64,000 nucleotides of DNA from Pseudomonas nabeulensis (GTDB taxonomy: Bacteria > Pseudomonadota > Gammaproteobacteria > Pseudomonadales > Pseudomonadaceae). Below the pieces are notes generated by a model. The model saw nothing but the letters and a program-made list of their open reading frames with translations. It was not told the DNA's origin and searched no databases. Positions within the stretch are counted from its first letter, which is position 1. The number at the start of each line of letters is the position of its first letter. The stretch is taken from positions 1-64,000 of the forward strand of contig NZ_QUZT01000035.1 of the NCBI RefSeq assembly GCF_004682045.1, written 5' to 3'. This document shows, piece after piece, positions 43,760 through 52,140 of the stretch. The translations under genes were made by a program, and so were the position numbers.

Positions 43760-44647
43760 GTGGAAAAGTTTAAAGGCGCCTTGCTGGTAGGGGCTCTGCG
43801 ATTGTTCGCCCTGCTGCCTTGGCGTGCTGTCCAGGCCGTCGGCACCGCGATTGGCTGGATCATGTGGAAAACCCCCAACCGCTCCCGCGACACTGTGCGG
43901 ATCAACCTCTCCAAATGCTTTCCGGACATGGACCCGGCCGCCCGCGAGCGCCTGGTCGGCCAGAGCCTGATGGACATCGGCAAGTCCCTGACCGAAAGCG
44001 CCTGCGCGTGGATCTGGCCGGCACAGCGCTCCATCGACCTGGTGCGCGAAGTCGAAGGCCTGGAAGTGCTGCACGAAGCGCTGGCCTCGGGTAAAGGCGT
44101 GGTCGGCATCACCAGCCACCTAGGCAACTGGGAAGTGCTGAACCACTTCTATTGCAGCCAGTGCAAGCCGATCATTTTCTATCGTCCGCCCAAGCTCAAG
44201 GCGGTGGACGAACTGCTGCGCAAACAGCGCGTGCAGTTGGGCAACCGCGTGGCGGCGTCCACCAAGGAAGGCATCCTCAGTGTGATCAAGGAAGTGCGCA
44301 AAGGGGGCCAGGTGGGTATTCCCGCCGATCCGGAGCCGGCTGAATCGGCCGGGATCTTCGTGCCGTTCTTCGCCACCCAGGCGCTGACGAGCAAGTTCGT
44401 GCCGAACATGCTCGCCGGCCACAAGGCCGTGGGCGTGTTCCTGCATGCCCTGCGGCTGCCGGACGGTTCAGGGTACAAAGTGATTTTGGAAGCGGCGCCG
44501 GAAGACATGTACAGCACCGATACCGCCACGTCCTGCGCGGCGATGAGCAAGGTGGTGGAGCGGTATGTCGGCGCCTACCCGAGCCAGTACATGTGGAGCA
44601 TGAAGCGCTTCAAGAAACGCCCGCCGGGTGAGGAGCGGTGGTACTAA
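43760..44647 (+). CDS. Lipid A biosynthesis lauroyl-type acyltransferase (LpxL/HtrB family)
   Basis: A 295-residue inner-membrane acyltransferase that adds a secondary acyl chain to lipid A. The N-terminal hydrophobic segment is at residues about 5-35. The catalytic HLGNWE is at His120/Glu125. The C-terminal MWSMKRFKKRPPGEERWY is typical of the LpxL family. It lies 40 bases after tag, as in P. aeruginosa where the gene is named htrB2. Substrate position on lipid A cannot be read from sequence. Confidence 0.92.
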   Translation: MEKFKGALLVGALRLFALLPWRAVQAVGTAIGWIMWKTPNRSRDTVRINLSKCFPDMDPAARERLVGQSLMDIGKSLTESACAWIWPAQRSIDLVREVEGLEVLHEALASGKGVVGITSHLGNWEVLNHFYCSQCKPIIFYRPPKLKAVDELLRKQRVQLGNRVAASTKEGILSVIKEVRKGGQVGIPADPEPAESAGIFVPFFATQALTSKFVPNMLAGHKAVGVFLHALRLPDGSGYKVILEAAPEDMYSTDTATSCAAMSKVVERYVGAYPSQYMWSMKRFKKRPPGEERWY

Positions 44648-44660
44648 CACCGTAGGACTA

Positions 44661-44753
44661 AATGTGGGAGGGGGCTTGCCCCCGATAGCAGTGTGTCAGC
44701 CAATACATCTGTAGCTGACAGACTGCAATCGGGGGCAAGCCCCCTCCCACATT
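44661..44753. repeat. REP pair (REPIN-like)
   Basis: Two 26-base arms (44661-44686 and 44728-44753) are perfect inverted copies around a 41-base spacer. The spacer holds its own inverted pair GTGTCAGC/GCTGACA. The core matches the P. fluorescens REP class GTGGGAGGGGGCTTGC. It lies between the convergent lpxL-like and TPR genes. Confidence 0.9.
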
Positions 44754-44763
44754 TGGATTCCGC

Positions 44764-45075
44764 TCAAGCCTGGCGATCGAGTTTTTTCAGGAACACCGTC
44801 ATTTCTTTTTCGGCCTGTTTGTCGCCATGGGCCTGGGCCGCTTCGATGCCCTTCTCCCATGCCAGCCGCGCCGCCGCACGATCTTCCAATCCCAGTTGCG
44901 CCTTGCCTAGCAGCTTCCACGCCGCCGAATACTTCGGATCAAACGCCACACACTTCTGCAAATGCTCCGCCGCCCGGCCGTTGTCCTTCAAGTCCAGATA
45001 ACCCTTGCCCAAGCCGAAGCGCAGCAGTGAATTGTCCACACCCTTGGCGAGCATTTTTTCCAGGGATTCGAGCAT
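44764..45075 (-). CDS. Small tetratricopeptide-repeat protein
   Basis: A 103-residue protein made of TPR-like helices: SLLRFGLGKGYLDLKDNGRAAEHLQKCVAFDPKYSAAWKLLGKAQLGLEDRAAARLAWEKGI covers about two repeats. It has no signal peptide and no catalytic motif, so it is probably a protein-protein adaptor of unknown partner. A GTG three codons upstream is possible; the ATG with GGAG eight bases upstream is preferred. A gene of this type sits before trkA in other Pseudomonas. Confidence 0.82.
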   Translation of the reverse strand: MLESLEKMLAKGVDNSLLRFGLGKGYLDLKDNGRAAEHLQKCVAFDPKYSAAWKLLGKAQLGLEDRAAARLAWEKGIEAAQAHGDKQAEKEMTVFLKKLDRQA

Positions 45076-45093
45076 GTCGGTCACTCCGTCAAA

Positions 45094-46467
45094 TCAGAAA
45101 AAGCTCAGGCCCACGTGGAACAGTTTCTCCACATCGCGGATATGTTTCTTATCCACCAGGAACAGGATCACATGGTCACCGGTGGCGATCACCGTGTCGT
45201 CATGGGCGATGATCACCTCTTCATCGCGGATGATCGCGCCGATGGTGGTGCCCGGCGGCAGGCCGATATCGCGGATGGCCTTGCCGATCACCTTGCTCGA
45301 CTTGGCGTCACCGTGGGCAATCGCCTCGATGGCTTCCGCCGCGCCACGGCGCAGGGAGTGCACGCTGACGATATCGCCGCGTCGCACGTGGGCGAGCAAG
45401 GTGCCGATGGTCGCCAACTGCGGGCTGATGGCGATGTCGATATCGCCGCCCTGGATCAGGTCCACGTAGGCCGGGTTGTTGATGATGGTCATCACCTTCT
45501 TCGCGCCCAGCCGCTTGGCCAGCAGCGACGACATGATGTTGGCTTCGTCATCGTTGGTCAGGGCCAGGAAGATGTCGGCGTCGGCGATGTTCTCCTCCAG
45601 CAACAGGTCGCGGTCCGAGGCGCTGCCTTGGAGTACGACGGTACTGTCGAGGGTGTCGGACAAATGCCGGCAACGGATCGGACTCATCTCGATGATCTTC
45701 ACCTGGTAACGGCTTTCGATGGCCTCGGCCAAGCGCTCGCCGATCTGCCCACCACCGGCGATAACGATGCGCTTGTAGGACTCATCCAGCCGGCGCATTT
45801 CGCTCATCACTGCGCGAATATTTGCTTTGGCGGCGATGAAAAACACTTCGTCGTCGGCTTCGATCACCGTGTCGCCCTGGGGCAAGATCGGCCGGTCGCG
45901 TCGGAAAATCGCCGCTACGCGGGTTTCCACATTCGGCATGTGCTCGCGCAACTGGCGCAGTTGCTGGCCCACCAGCGGCCCGCCGTAGTAAGCCTTGACC
46001 GCCACCAGCTGCGCCTTGCCTTCGGCGAAGTCGATCACCTGCAAGGCGCCGGGAATTTCGATCAGGCGCTTGATGTAGTGGGTCACCACTTGTTCCGGGC
46101 TGATCAACACGTCGACGGGGATCGCATCGTTGTCGAACAGGCCGGCGCGGGTCAGGTACGCCGCTTCACGCACGCGGGCGATCTTGGTCGGAGTGTGGAA
46201 CAGGGTGTGGGCAACCTGGCAGGCGACCATGTTGGTCTCGTCGCTGTTGGTCACCGCCACCAGCATGTCGGCATCGTCGGCCCCGGCCTGGCGCAACACC
46301 GTCGGGAACGATGCGCGGCCTTGTACGGTGCGGATGTCCAGGCGGTCACCGAGGTCGCGCAGGCGTTCGCCGTCGGTGTCGACCACGGTGATGTCGTTGG
46401 CTTCGCTGGCCAAATGCTCGGCCAACGTGCCACCCACCTGCCCTGCCCCAAGGATGATGATTTTCAT
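45094..46467 (-). CDS. trkA: Trk potassium uptake system NAD-binding protein TrkA
   Basis: A 457-residue cytosolic regulator with two RCK units. Two Rossmann NAD sites are seen: IIILGAGQVGGTLAEHL at the N-terminus and RIVIAGGGQIGERLAEAI at about residue 230. Each is followed by an RCK-C domain. It gates the Trk/Ktr potassium channel subunits, which are not in this window. It lies 22 bases after rsmB. Confidence 0.96.
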   Translation of the reverse strand: MKIIILGAGQVGGTLAEHLASEANDITVVDTDGERLRDLGDRLDIRTVQGRASFPTVLRQAGADDADMLVAVTNSDETNMVACQVAHTLFHTPTKIARVREAAYLTRAGLFDNDAIPVDVLISPEQVVTHYIKRLIEIPGALQVIDFAEGKAQLVAVKAYYGGPLVGQQLRQLREHMPNVETRVAAIFRRDRPILPQGDTVIEADDEVFFIAAKANIRAVMSEMRRLDESYKRIVIAGGGQIGERLAEAIESRYQVKIIEMSPIRCRHLSDTLDSTVVLQGSASDRDLLLEENIADADIFLALTNDDEANIMSSLLAKRLGAKKVMTIINNPAYVDLIQGGDIDIAISPQLATIGTLLAHVRRGDIVSVHSLRRGAAEAIEAIAHGDAKSSKVIGKAIRDIGLPPGTTIGAIIRDEEVIIAHDDTVIATGDHVILFLVDKKHIRDVEKLFHVGLSFF

Positions 46468-46489
46468 CCGGTCACTCCCTTAAACCCGT

Positions 46490-47800
46490 TCAGCCGCGTG
46501 CGGCGGCGATCTTGATCAGTTTGGCGTAGTAGAAGCCATCGTGTCCGCCTTCCTGCGCGAGCAGTTGGCGACCGTGGGGCTGCTTGATCCCGGCCGCGGT
46601 GGCGAGGTCCAGCTCCCGCGCGCCGCTGGTGCGGGAGAGGAAGGCTTCGATGACTTCGGTGTTTTCCGTGGGCAAGGTGGAGCATGTGGCGTAGAGCAGG
46701 ATGCCGCCGACTTCCAGGGTGGGCCACATCGCATCGAGCAATTCGCCTTGCAGCACGGCCAGGGCGGCGATGTCGTCGGGTTGGCGGGTGAGCTTGATGT
46801 CTGGGTGGCGACGGATCACGCCGGTGGCGGAGCACGGTGCGTCCAGCAGGATGCGCTGGAACGGCTTGCCGTCCCACCAGGTGGCGGTGTCACGGCCATC
46901 AGCGGCGATCAGATCGGCGTTCAGGCCCAGGCGTGCGAGGTTTTCGCGCACACGCACCAGACGCTTGGCTTCCAGGTCGACAGCGACGACACCGGCCAGG
47001 TCTTTTTCCACTTCCAGAATGTGACAGGTCTTACCGCCGGGGGCGCAGCAGGCGTCGAGTACACGTTGGCCGGGCGCCAGGTCCAGCAGGTCGGCGGCCA
47101 GTTGCGCGGCTTCGTCCTGCACGCTGATCCAACCTTCGGCAAAGCCCGGTAGACTGCGCACATCGGTGGCCGCTTCGAGCACGATACCGTCGACGCTGTA
47201 CACGCACGGTGTGGCGTTGATACCGGCATCGGTGAGCAATTGCAGATACGCGTCACGGCTGCGATGGCGACGGTTGACCCGCAGGATCATCGGCGGGTGC
47301 GCGTTGTTGGCTGCGCAAATGGCTTCCCACTGCTCAGGCCAGAAGGCTTTCAGGGATTTTTGCAGCCAGCGCGGGTGCGCGGTCCGCACCACCGGGTCGT
47401 GTTCCAGCTCGGCCAGCAGCGCTTCGCTTTCGCGCTGGGCGCGGCGCAGTACCGCGTTGAGCAGGGCTTTGGCCCAGGGCTTTTTCAGCTTGTCGGCGCA
47501 ACCGACGGTTTCGCCGATCGCGGCATGGGCCGGCACGCGGGTGTAGAGCAACTGATAGAGACCGACCAACAACAGTGCCTCGACATCCGCGTCCGCAGCC
47601 TTGAAGGGCTTTTGCAGCAGCTTGGCCGCCAACGCCGACAAGCGCGGCTGCCAGCGGGCGGTGCCAAAAGCCAGGTCCTGGGTGAAACCGCGATCACGGT
47701 CTTCAACCTTATCCAGTTGGGTCGGCAACGAACTGTTCAGCGAAGCCTTGCCGTTGAGGACGGCAGCGAGAGCCTTGGCGGCGGCCAGACGTGGATTCAT
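46490..47800 (-). CDS. rsmB: 16S rRNA (cytosine967-C5)-methyltransferase
   Basis: A 436-residue enzyme with an N-terminal NusB-like helical domain and a C-terminal SAM methyltransferase. DACCAPGGKTCHILE binds SAM. The two cysteines of the mechanism are in LLDAPCSATGVIRRHPD and LYATCSTLPTENTEV. It overlaps fmt by four bases, in the usual def-fmt-rsmB-trkA order. Confidence 0.97.
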   Translation of the reverse strand: MNPRLAAAKALAAVLNGKASLNSSLPTQLDKVEDRDRGFTQDLAFGTARWQPRLSALAAKLLQKPFKAADADVEALLLVGLYQLLYTRVPAHAAIGETVGCADKLKKPWAKALLNAVLRRAQRESEALLAELEHDPVVRTAHPRWLQKSLKAFWPEQWEAICAANNAHPPMILRVNRRHRSRDAYLQLLTDAGINATPCVYSVDGIVLEAATDVRSLPGFAEGWISVQDEAAQLAADLLDLAPGQRVLDACCAPGGKTCHILEVEKDLAGVVAVDLEAKRLVRVRENLARLGLNADLIAADGRDTATWWDGKPFQRILLDAPCSATGVIRRHPDIKLTRQPDDIAALAVLQGELLDAMWPTLEVGGILLYATCSTLPTENTEVIEAFLSRTSGARELDLATAAGIKQPHGRQLLAQEGGHDGFYYAKLIKIAAARG

Positions 47801-48750
47801 TGCGCGGCCACCCCAAGGACGGTGCCCAGGGCAAATTTCTCACGACGGCTGTTGAACAAATCGCTGAAATTCAGCGCCTTGCCGCCAGGCAATTGCAGAC
47901 GGGTCAGACACAGTGCCTGTTCACCGCACGCCACCAGCAGACCGTCCTTGCTGGCGCCGATGATTTCACCGGGAGCGCCTGTGCCCTCGGCCAGGGTCGC
48001 GGCCAGCACTTTCAGCGCTTCACCGTTGAGGGTGCTGTGGCAGATCGGCCACGGGTTGAAGGCGCGTACCAGGCGTTCCAGTTCTACCGCCGGGCGGCTC
48101 CAGTCGATGCGCGCTTCGTCTTTGTTCAGCTTGTGGGCGTAGGTGGCCAGGCTGTCGTCCTGCACTTCGCCTTCCAGGGTGCCAGCGGCAAGCCCGGCGA
48201 TGGCCTGGATGACGGCGGGCGGGCCCAGCTCGGCGAGGCGGTCGTGCAAGCTGCCGCCGGTGTCTTCGCCGGTAATCGGGGTGGTGACTTTGAGCAGCAT
48301 CGGGCCGGTGTCCAAACCCGCCTCCATGCGCATCACGGTCACGCCACTTTCGCTGTCGCCGGCTTCCACGGCGCGCTGGATCGGCGCCGCACCGCGCCAG
48401 CGTGGCAGTAGCGATGCATGGCTGTTGATGCAGCCCAGGCGCGGGATATCCAGCACTGCTTGCGGCAGGATCAGGCCGTAGGCGACGACCACCAACAAGT
48501 CCGGTTTCAACGCCGCCAGTTCGGCTTGGGCCTCGGCATTGCGCAGGGTTGGCGGTTGCAGCACAGGAATGTTGTGTTCCAGGGCCAGTTGCTTGACCGG
48601 GCTCGGCATCAGTTTTTGCCCGCGACCGGCCGGGCGATCCGGCTGGGTGTACACCGCGACGATGTCGTAAGGGCTGGCTAGCAGGGCCTTGAGGTGTTCG
48701 GCGGCAAATTCAGGCGTGCCGGCAAAAACAATGCGCAGTGGCTCGGTCAT
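47797..48750 (-). CDS. fmt: Methionyl-tRNA formyltransferase
   Basis: A 317-residue enzyme that formylates initiator Met-tRNA with 10-formyl-tetrahydrofolate. The N-terminal fold has FAGTPEFAAEHLKALL; the catalytic segment CINSHASLLPRWRGAAPIQRA and the GLDTGPML aspartate are present; the C-terminal tRNA-binding domain is complete. It overlaps rsmB. Confidence 0.97.
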   Translation of the reverse strand: MTEPLRIVFAGTPEFAAEHLKALLASPYDIVAVYTQPDRPAGRGQKLMPSPVKQLALEHNIPVLQPPTLRNAEAQAELAALKPDLLVVVAYGLILPQAVLDIPRLGCINSHASLLPRWRGAAPIQRAVEAGDSESGVTVMRMEAGLDTGPMLLKVTTPITGEDTGGSLHDRLAELGPPAVIQAIAGLAAGTLEGEVQDDSLATYAHKLNKDEARIDWSRPAVELERLVRAFNPWPICHSTLNGEALKVLAATLAEGTGAPGEIIGASKDGLLVACGEQALCLTRLQLPGGKALNFSDLFNSRREKFALGTVLGVAAQ

Positions 48751-48783
48751 GGGAGGTCTCGGTTAAAAACAGTCACAAAAGAA

Positions 48784-48807
48784 AAAGGCTTGCCGCAGCA
48801 AGCCTTT
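48784..48807 (-). terminator. Terminator between def and fmt
   Basis: AAAGGCTTGC and GCAAGCCTTT form a 10-bp stem with a 4-base loop; on the minus strand it is followed by a T-rich run. It lies 12 bases after the def stop, so def may end here and fmt may have its own start or receive readthrough. Confidence 0.8.
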
Positions 48808-48819
48808 GGAAGAGAGGCA

Positions 48820-49326
48820 TCAAGCTTGCTGGCGATGCTTTTTTTCCAGCTTCTTCTTGATCCGGTCACGCTTGAGCGTAGACAGGTAGTCGACAAACAG
48901 CTTGCCGTTGAGGTGGTCGCATTCGTGTTGGATGCACACCGCCAGCAGGCCCTCGGCGATCAGCTCGAACGGCTTGCCGTCGCGGTCCAGGGCCTTGATC
49001 TTCACGCGCAGCGGGCGCTCGACGTTCTCGTAGAACTCCGGCACCGACAGGCAGCCTTCCTGGTATTCGCCCATCTCGTCGGTCAGCGGTTCGAACTCGG
49101 GGTTGATGTACACCATCGGCGCGGTGCGATCTTCCGACAGGTCCATGACCACGACACGCTGATGCACGTTGACCTGGGTCGCGGCGAGGCCGATGCCCGG
49201 GGCTTCATACATTGTTTCAAACATGTCATCGACCAACTGACGAACCTTGTCGTCCACTACGGCCACCGGCTTGGCGACAGTGCGCAGGCGCGAGTCGGGA
49301 AATTCGAGGATGTTCAAAATAGCCAT
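48820..49326 (-). CDS. def: Peptide deformylase
   Basis: A 168-residue metalloenzyme that removes the formyl group from new proteins. All three family motifs are present: GIGLAATQV, EGCLSVP and the metal-binding HECDHLNG. The frame is open 44 codons upstream, but MAILNILEFPDSRLRT is the family start. No clear ribosome-binding site is seen. It is divergent from the next gene. Confidence 0.96.
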   Translation of the reverse strand: MAILNILEFPDSRLRTVAKPVAVVDDKVRQLVDDMFETMYEAPGIGLAATQVNVHQRVVVMDLSEDRTAPMVYINPEFEPLTDEMGEYQEGCLSVPEFYENVERPLRVKIKALDRDGKPFELIAEGLLAVCIQHECDHLNGKLFVDYLSTLKRDRIKKKLEKKHRQQA

Positions 49327-49461
49327 AAGCGTAATTGCTGCACATGTGAGGTAAAGGCAAATCGGCGTTGGGATGGACCCACACGACCGGTGTGAAACCC
49401 TTAAAAGCCGCGAAGGCCAAGGCATTTCACGCGAACGCACATAATAAAGGAGATTCACCCC

Positions 49462-50238
49462 ATGAGGAAATCGCTACTCGTCTTGCTGCTGTGGGCACCG
49501 TTTGCCATGGCCCTTGTTCCCCCGCCTGCCCAGCGCCTGGATCTGCCGACGCAACAGGCCATCCAGCGGTTTTTATTGCATAACCGCATTCTTGATACTC
49601 CCCAGGATCTAGACCGCGCCCCGTACATCATCGCGGCCGATGGCGGCCGCGTGCTGGGTGCCAATGGAGACCGGGTCCACGCCAGGGGCGACCTGGACCC
49701 TTCCCAACCCCATTACGGAATATTCCGACGCGGCAAGGTGTATACCGATCCGCGCACCCATGAATTGTTGGGCATTAATGTCGACGATATCGGCACAGCC
49801 CGTTTCGTCACGGCAGGTGACCTCACCACGTTGGCCCTGCAACGCGTGACCCAAGAGGTGCGTCCCGGTGACCGACTGTTGCGCGCGCAATCTCCCGTAG
49901 ACCCGGCAACCCTGCAAGCGCCGCTATCAACGTCCCTGATCGAAGGGCACATTATCGATATCCCCAAGGGCGTCACCCAGATCGGCGTGTTGGACGCCGT
50001 GACGCTGAATAAAGGCCGGCGCGATGGCCTGGTCGAGGGCCAACTGCTCACCGTGATCAAAACCGGTGCCATTGTGCGTGATGCCCTCAAGGGCGATCCG
50101 CTGAAGCTCCCCGATGTTCGCGCCGGCACTCTATTGGTGTTCCGCACCTACGAAAAACTCAGTTACGGGTTGGTCCTCAGTGCCTCACGACCGTTGGCGG
50201 TCATGGACCGCTTCAAGACTGCCCATCAAACGCAATAA
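49462..50238 (+). CDS. Periplasmic protein related to a LysM-domain protein, lacking the LysM domain
   Basis: A 258-residue protein with an N-terminal signal peptide (MRKSLLVLLLWAPFAMA). The body contains the conserved APYIIAADGGRVLGANGDRVHARG, YGIFRRGKVYTDPRT and FRTYEKLSYGLVLSASRPLAV. From memory of the family (P. aeruginosa PA0020 type, about 340 residues, same place before dprA), a LysM peptidoglycan-binding domain of about 80 residues normally follows the signal peptide. Here the frame goes straight from the signal peptide to the body. The missing part looks like a clean in-frame loss. Ribosome-binding site AAGGAG is present. Confidence 0.8.
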   Translation: MRKSLLVLLLWAPFAMALVPPPAQRLDLPTQQAIQRFLLHNRILDTPQDLDRAPYIIAADGGRVLGANGDRVHARGDLDPSQPHYGIFRRGKVYTDPRTHELLGINVDDIGTARFVTAGDLTTLALQRVTQEVRPGDRLLRAQSPVDPATLQAPLSTSLIEGHIIDIPKGVTQIGVLDAVTLNKGRRDGLVEGQLLTVIKTGAIVRDALKGDPLKLPDVRAGTLLVFRTYEKLSYGLVLSASRPLAVMDRFKTAHQTQ

Positions 50239-50301
50239 ATAGCCTGCTAAATAAGTTACCAACAGAGTTATCCACAGCTTGTTCCGGTCAAGGATGGTCC
50301 G

Positions 50302-51405
50302 ATGTATCCGACAAACAGCCATGAAATATCTCCGTCAGAACTGGAAGCCCGACTACGCTTGCACAGGCTGCCGGAACTAGGTTCGAAGCGTTTTCGCTTA
50401 TTGATCGAAGCGTTTGGCAGCGCTTCAAAGGCCATTAGCGCCCCCGCCAGTGCCTGGCGTGCCCTTGGGTTGCCCGCCAGCAGTGCGCAGGCTCGGCGCA
50501 GCCATGAAGTCCGCGATGGCGCCAGCGCGGCGTTGGCTTGGTTGGCCGGTCCGGCCCAGCATTTGCTGATGTGGGACCAACCCGAGTACCCCGCATTATT
50601 GGCCCAGATCGATGATGCGCCGCCGCTGTTATTTGTCGCGGGCGACCCTTCAATCCTGGAAAAACCCCAGCTGGCGATGGTCGGCAGCCGCCGCGCCTCC
50701 CGGCCAGGCATGGACACCGCCGCCGCATTTTCCCGCAGCTTGGCGAGCGCCGGTTTTGTGATCACCAGCGGTTTGGCCCTGGGCATCGACGGTGCGGCGC
50801 ATCAAGCCGCATTGGATGTCGGTGGTCAGACAATTGGAGTGTTGGGCACCGGGCTCGAAAATTTTTATCCACAGCGCCACCGGCGTCTCGCGGCGGCGAT
50901 GATTGCCCAAGGCAGCGCGGTCGTTTCCGAGTTTCCACTGGACGCTCCGCCCCAGGCTGGCAACTTTCCACGGCGCAACCGGATCATCAGCGGTCTGTCC
51001 CTCGGTGTGCTGGTGGTAGAAGCCAGCATGGCCAGCGGTTCGCTGATCACCGCCAAGCTGGCAGCCGAGCAAGGGCGCGAGGTGTACGCGATTCCGGGGT
51101 CCATCCATCATCCTGGCGCCAAGGGCTGCCACCAGTTGATTCGCGAGGGCGCGGTGCTGGTGGAAACCATCGAGCACATTCTTGAGGGGCTGCGCGGCTG
51201 GCAAGCATTGTCGCGTCCGGCGCCGATGCCGGTGACCCATCCGCTGGTGGCATTGCTGCACGCGGCACCGCACACCAGCGAAGGCCTGGCGATTGCCAGC
51301 GGAAGGTCGTTGTCCCAGGTGCTGGCAGCGCTCACTGAGCTGGAACTGGAGGGTTTGGTGACCTGTGAAAGCGGGCGCTGGCATGCGCGCTGCCCGCTTT
51401 TGTAA
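50302..51405 (+). CDS. dprA: DNA-processing protein DprA (Smf)
   Basis: A 367-residue protein that protects incoming single strands and loads RecA during transformation. The Rossmann-like domain has MVGSRRASRPGMDTA, ITSGLALGIDGAAHQAAL and FPRRNRIISGLS. A C-terminal winged-helix domain follows at about residues 305-367. It is complete, although natural transformation is not documented for most Pseudomonas. Perfect DnaA boxes lie at 50268-50276 and 50865-50873. Confidence 0.95.
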   Translation: MYPTNSHEISPSELEARLRLHRLPELGSKRFRLLIEAFGSASKAISAPASAWRALGLPASSAQARRSHEVRDGASAALAWLAGPAQHLLMWDQPEYPALLAQIDDAPPLLFVAGDPSILEKPQLAMVGSRRASRPGMDTAAAFSRSLASAGFVITSGLALGIDGAAHQAALDVGGQTIGVLGTGLENFYPQRHRRLAAAMIAQGSAVVSEFPLDAPPQAGNFPRRNRIISGLSLGVLVVEASMASGSLITAKLAAEQGREVYAIPGSIHHPGAKGCHQLIREGAVLVETIEHILEGLRGWQALSRPAPMPVTHPLVALLHAAPHTSEGLAIASGRSLSQVLAALTELELEGLVTCESGRWHARCPLL

Positions 51406-51463
51406 CTGGGTTTTATAACGAACATCGGTACACTGCGCAGAGCAATAGTCTGGAGAGTGAGCA

Positions 51464-52021
51464 ATGGTGAGTCGGTGGCGTGTGCTGGAAGCCGCACGGG
51501 AAATTCGTGCAGGCGCGGTGATTGCCTACCCAACCGAGGCGGTATGGGGCCTGGGCTGCGACCCTTGGAATGAAGAGGCGGTGGACCGTTTGCTGGCGAT
51601 CAAGAATCGTTCGGTGGACAAGGGCCTGATTGTGGTCGCGGACAATATTCGCCAGTTCGATTTTCTGTTCGAAGACTTTCCGGACACCTGGATCGACCGC
51701 ATGGCCAGCACCTGGCCGGGGCCGAATACCTGGCTGGTGCCTCACCAGGGCTTGCTGCCGGAATGGGTCACCGGTGTGCATGACACGGTCGCCCTGCGGG
51801 TCAGTGATCATCCGTTGGTGCGTGATTTGTGCGCAGAGGTGGGGCCGTTGATCTCCACGTCGGCCAACCCCCAGGGCCGCCCGGCGGCGCGCACGCGGTT
51901 GCGGGTGGAGCAGTATTTCCGTGGCCAGGTGGACCTGGTATTGGGGGGCGCCCTGGGCGGGCGCAAGAACCCGAGTTTGATTCGGGATTTGGTGACGGGG
52001 GATGTGGTGCGGCCTTCTTGA
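51464..52021 (+). CDS. tsaC: Threonylcarbamoyl-AMP synthase TsaC (YrdC family)
   Basis: A 185-residue enzyme that makes threonylcarbamoyl-AMP for t6A37 of tRNA. It has the YrdC signature AYPTEAVWGLGCDPWNEEAVDRLLAIK and the KGLIVVA strand, and ends near STSANPQGRPAAR. It is the short form, without a C-terminal Sua5 domain. It follows dprA with a 58-base gap. Confidence 0.95.
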   Translation: MVSRWRVLEAAREIRAGAVIAYPTEAVWGLGCDPWNEEAVDRLLAIKNRSVDKGLIVVADNIRQFDFLFEDFPDTWIDRMASTWPGPNTWLVPHQGLLPEWVTGVHDTVALRVSDHPLVRDLCAEVGPLISTSANPQGRPAARTRLRVEQYFRGQVDLVLGGALGGRKNPSLIRDLVTGDVVRPS

Positions 52022-52036
52022 AACCGAGTCGCGGCC

Positions 52037-52108
52037 ATCGGGGGCAAGCCCCCTCCCACATTTGAATGTTTTCACAGATCAAACTGTGGGAGGGGGCTTG
52101 CCCCCGAT
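52037..52108. repeat. REP pair in the opposite (outward) arrangement
   Basis: Two 24-base arms (52037-52060 and 52085-52108) are perfect inverted copies. Their order is reversed compared with the other pairs: ATCGGGGG outside left and CCCCCGAT outside right, with a 24-base spacer lacking the GTGTCAGC pair. It lies between convergent tsaC and qor. Confidence 0.88.
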
Positions 52109-52140
52109 GAGGCCCTTACAGCCCCTGAAAATCCATCGCC

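Noticed and set aside
45111..45122. CCACGTGGAACA in trkA, resembling parS
   Set aside because: Only the right part matches; four positions of the left arm differ from TGTTCCACGTGGAACA, so it is at best a half site.
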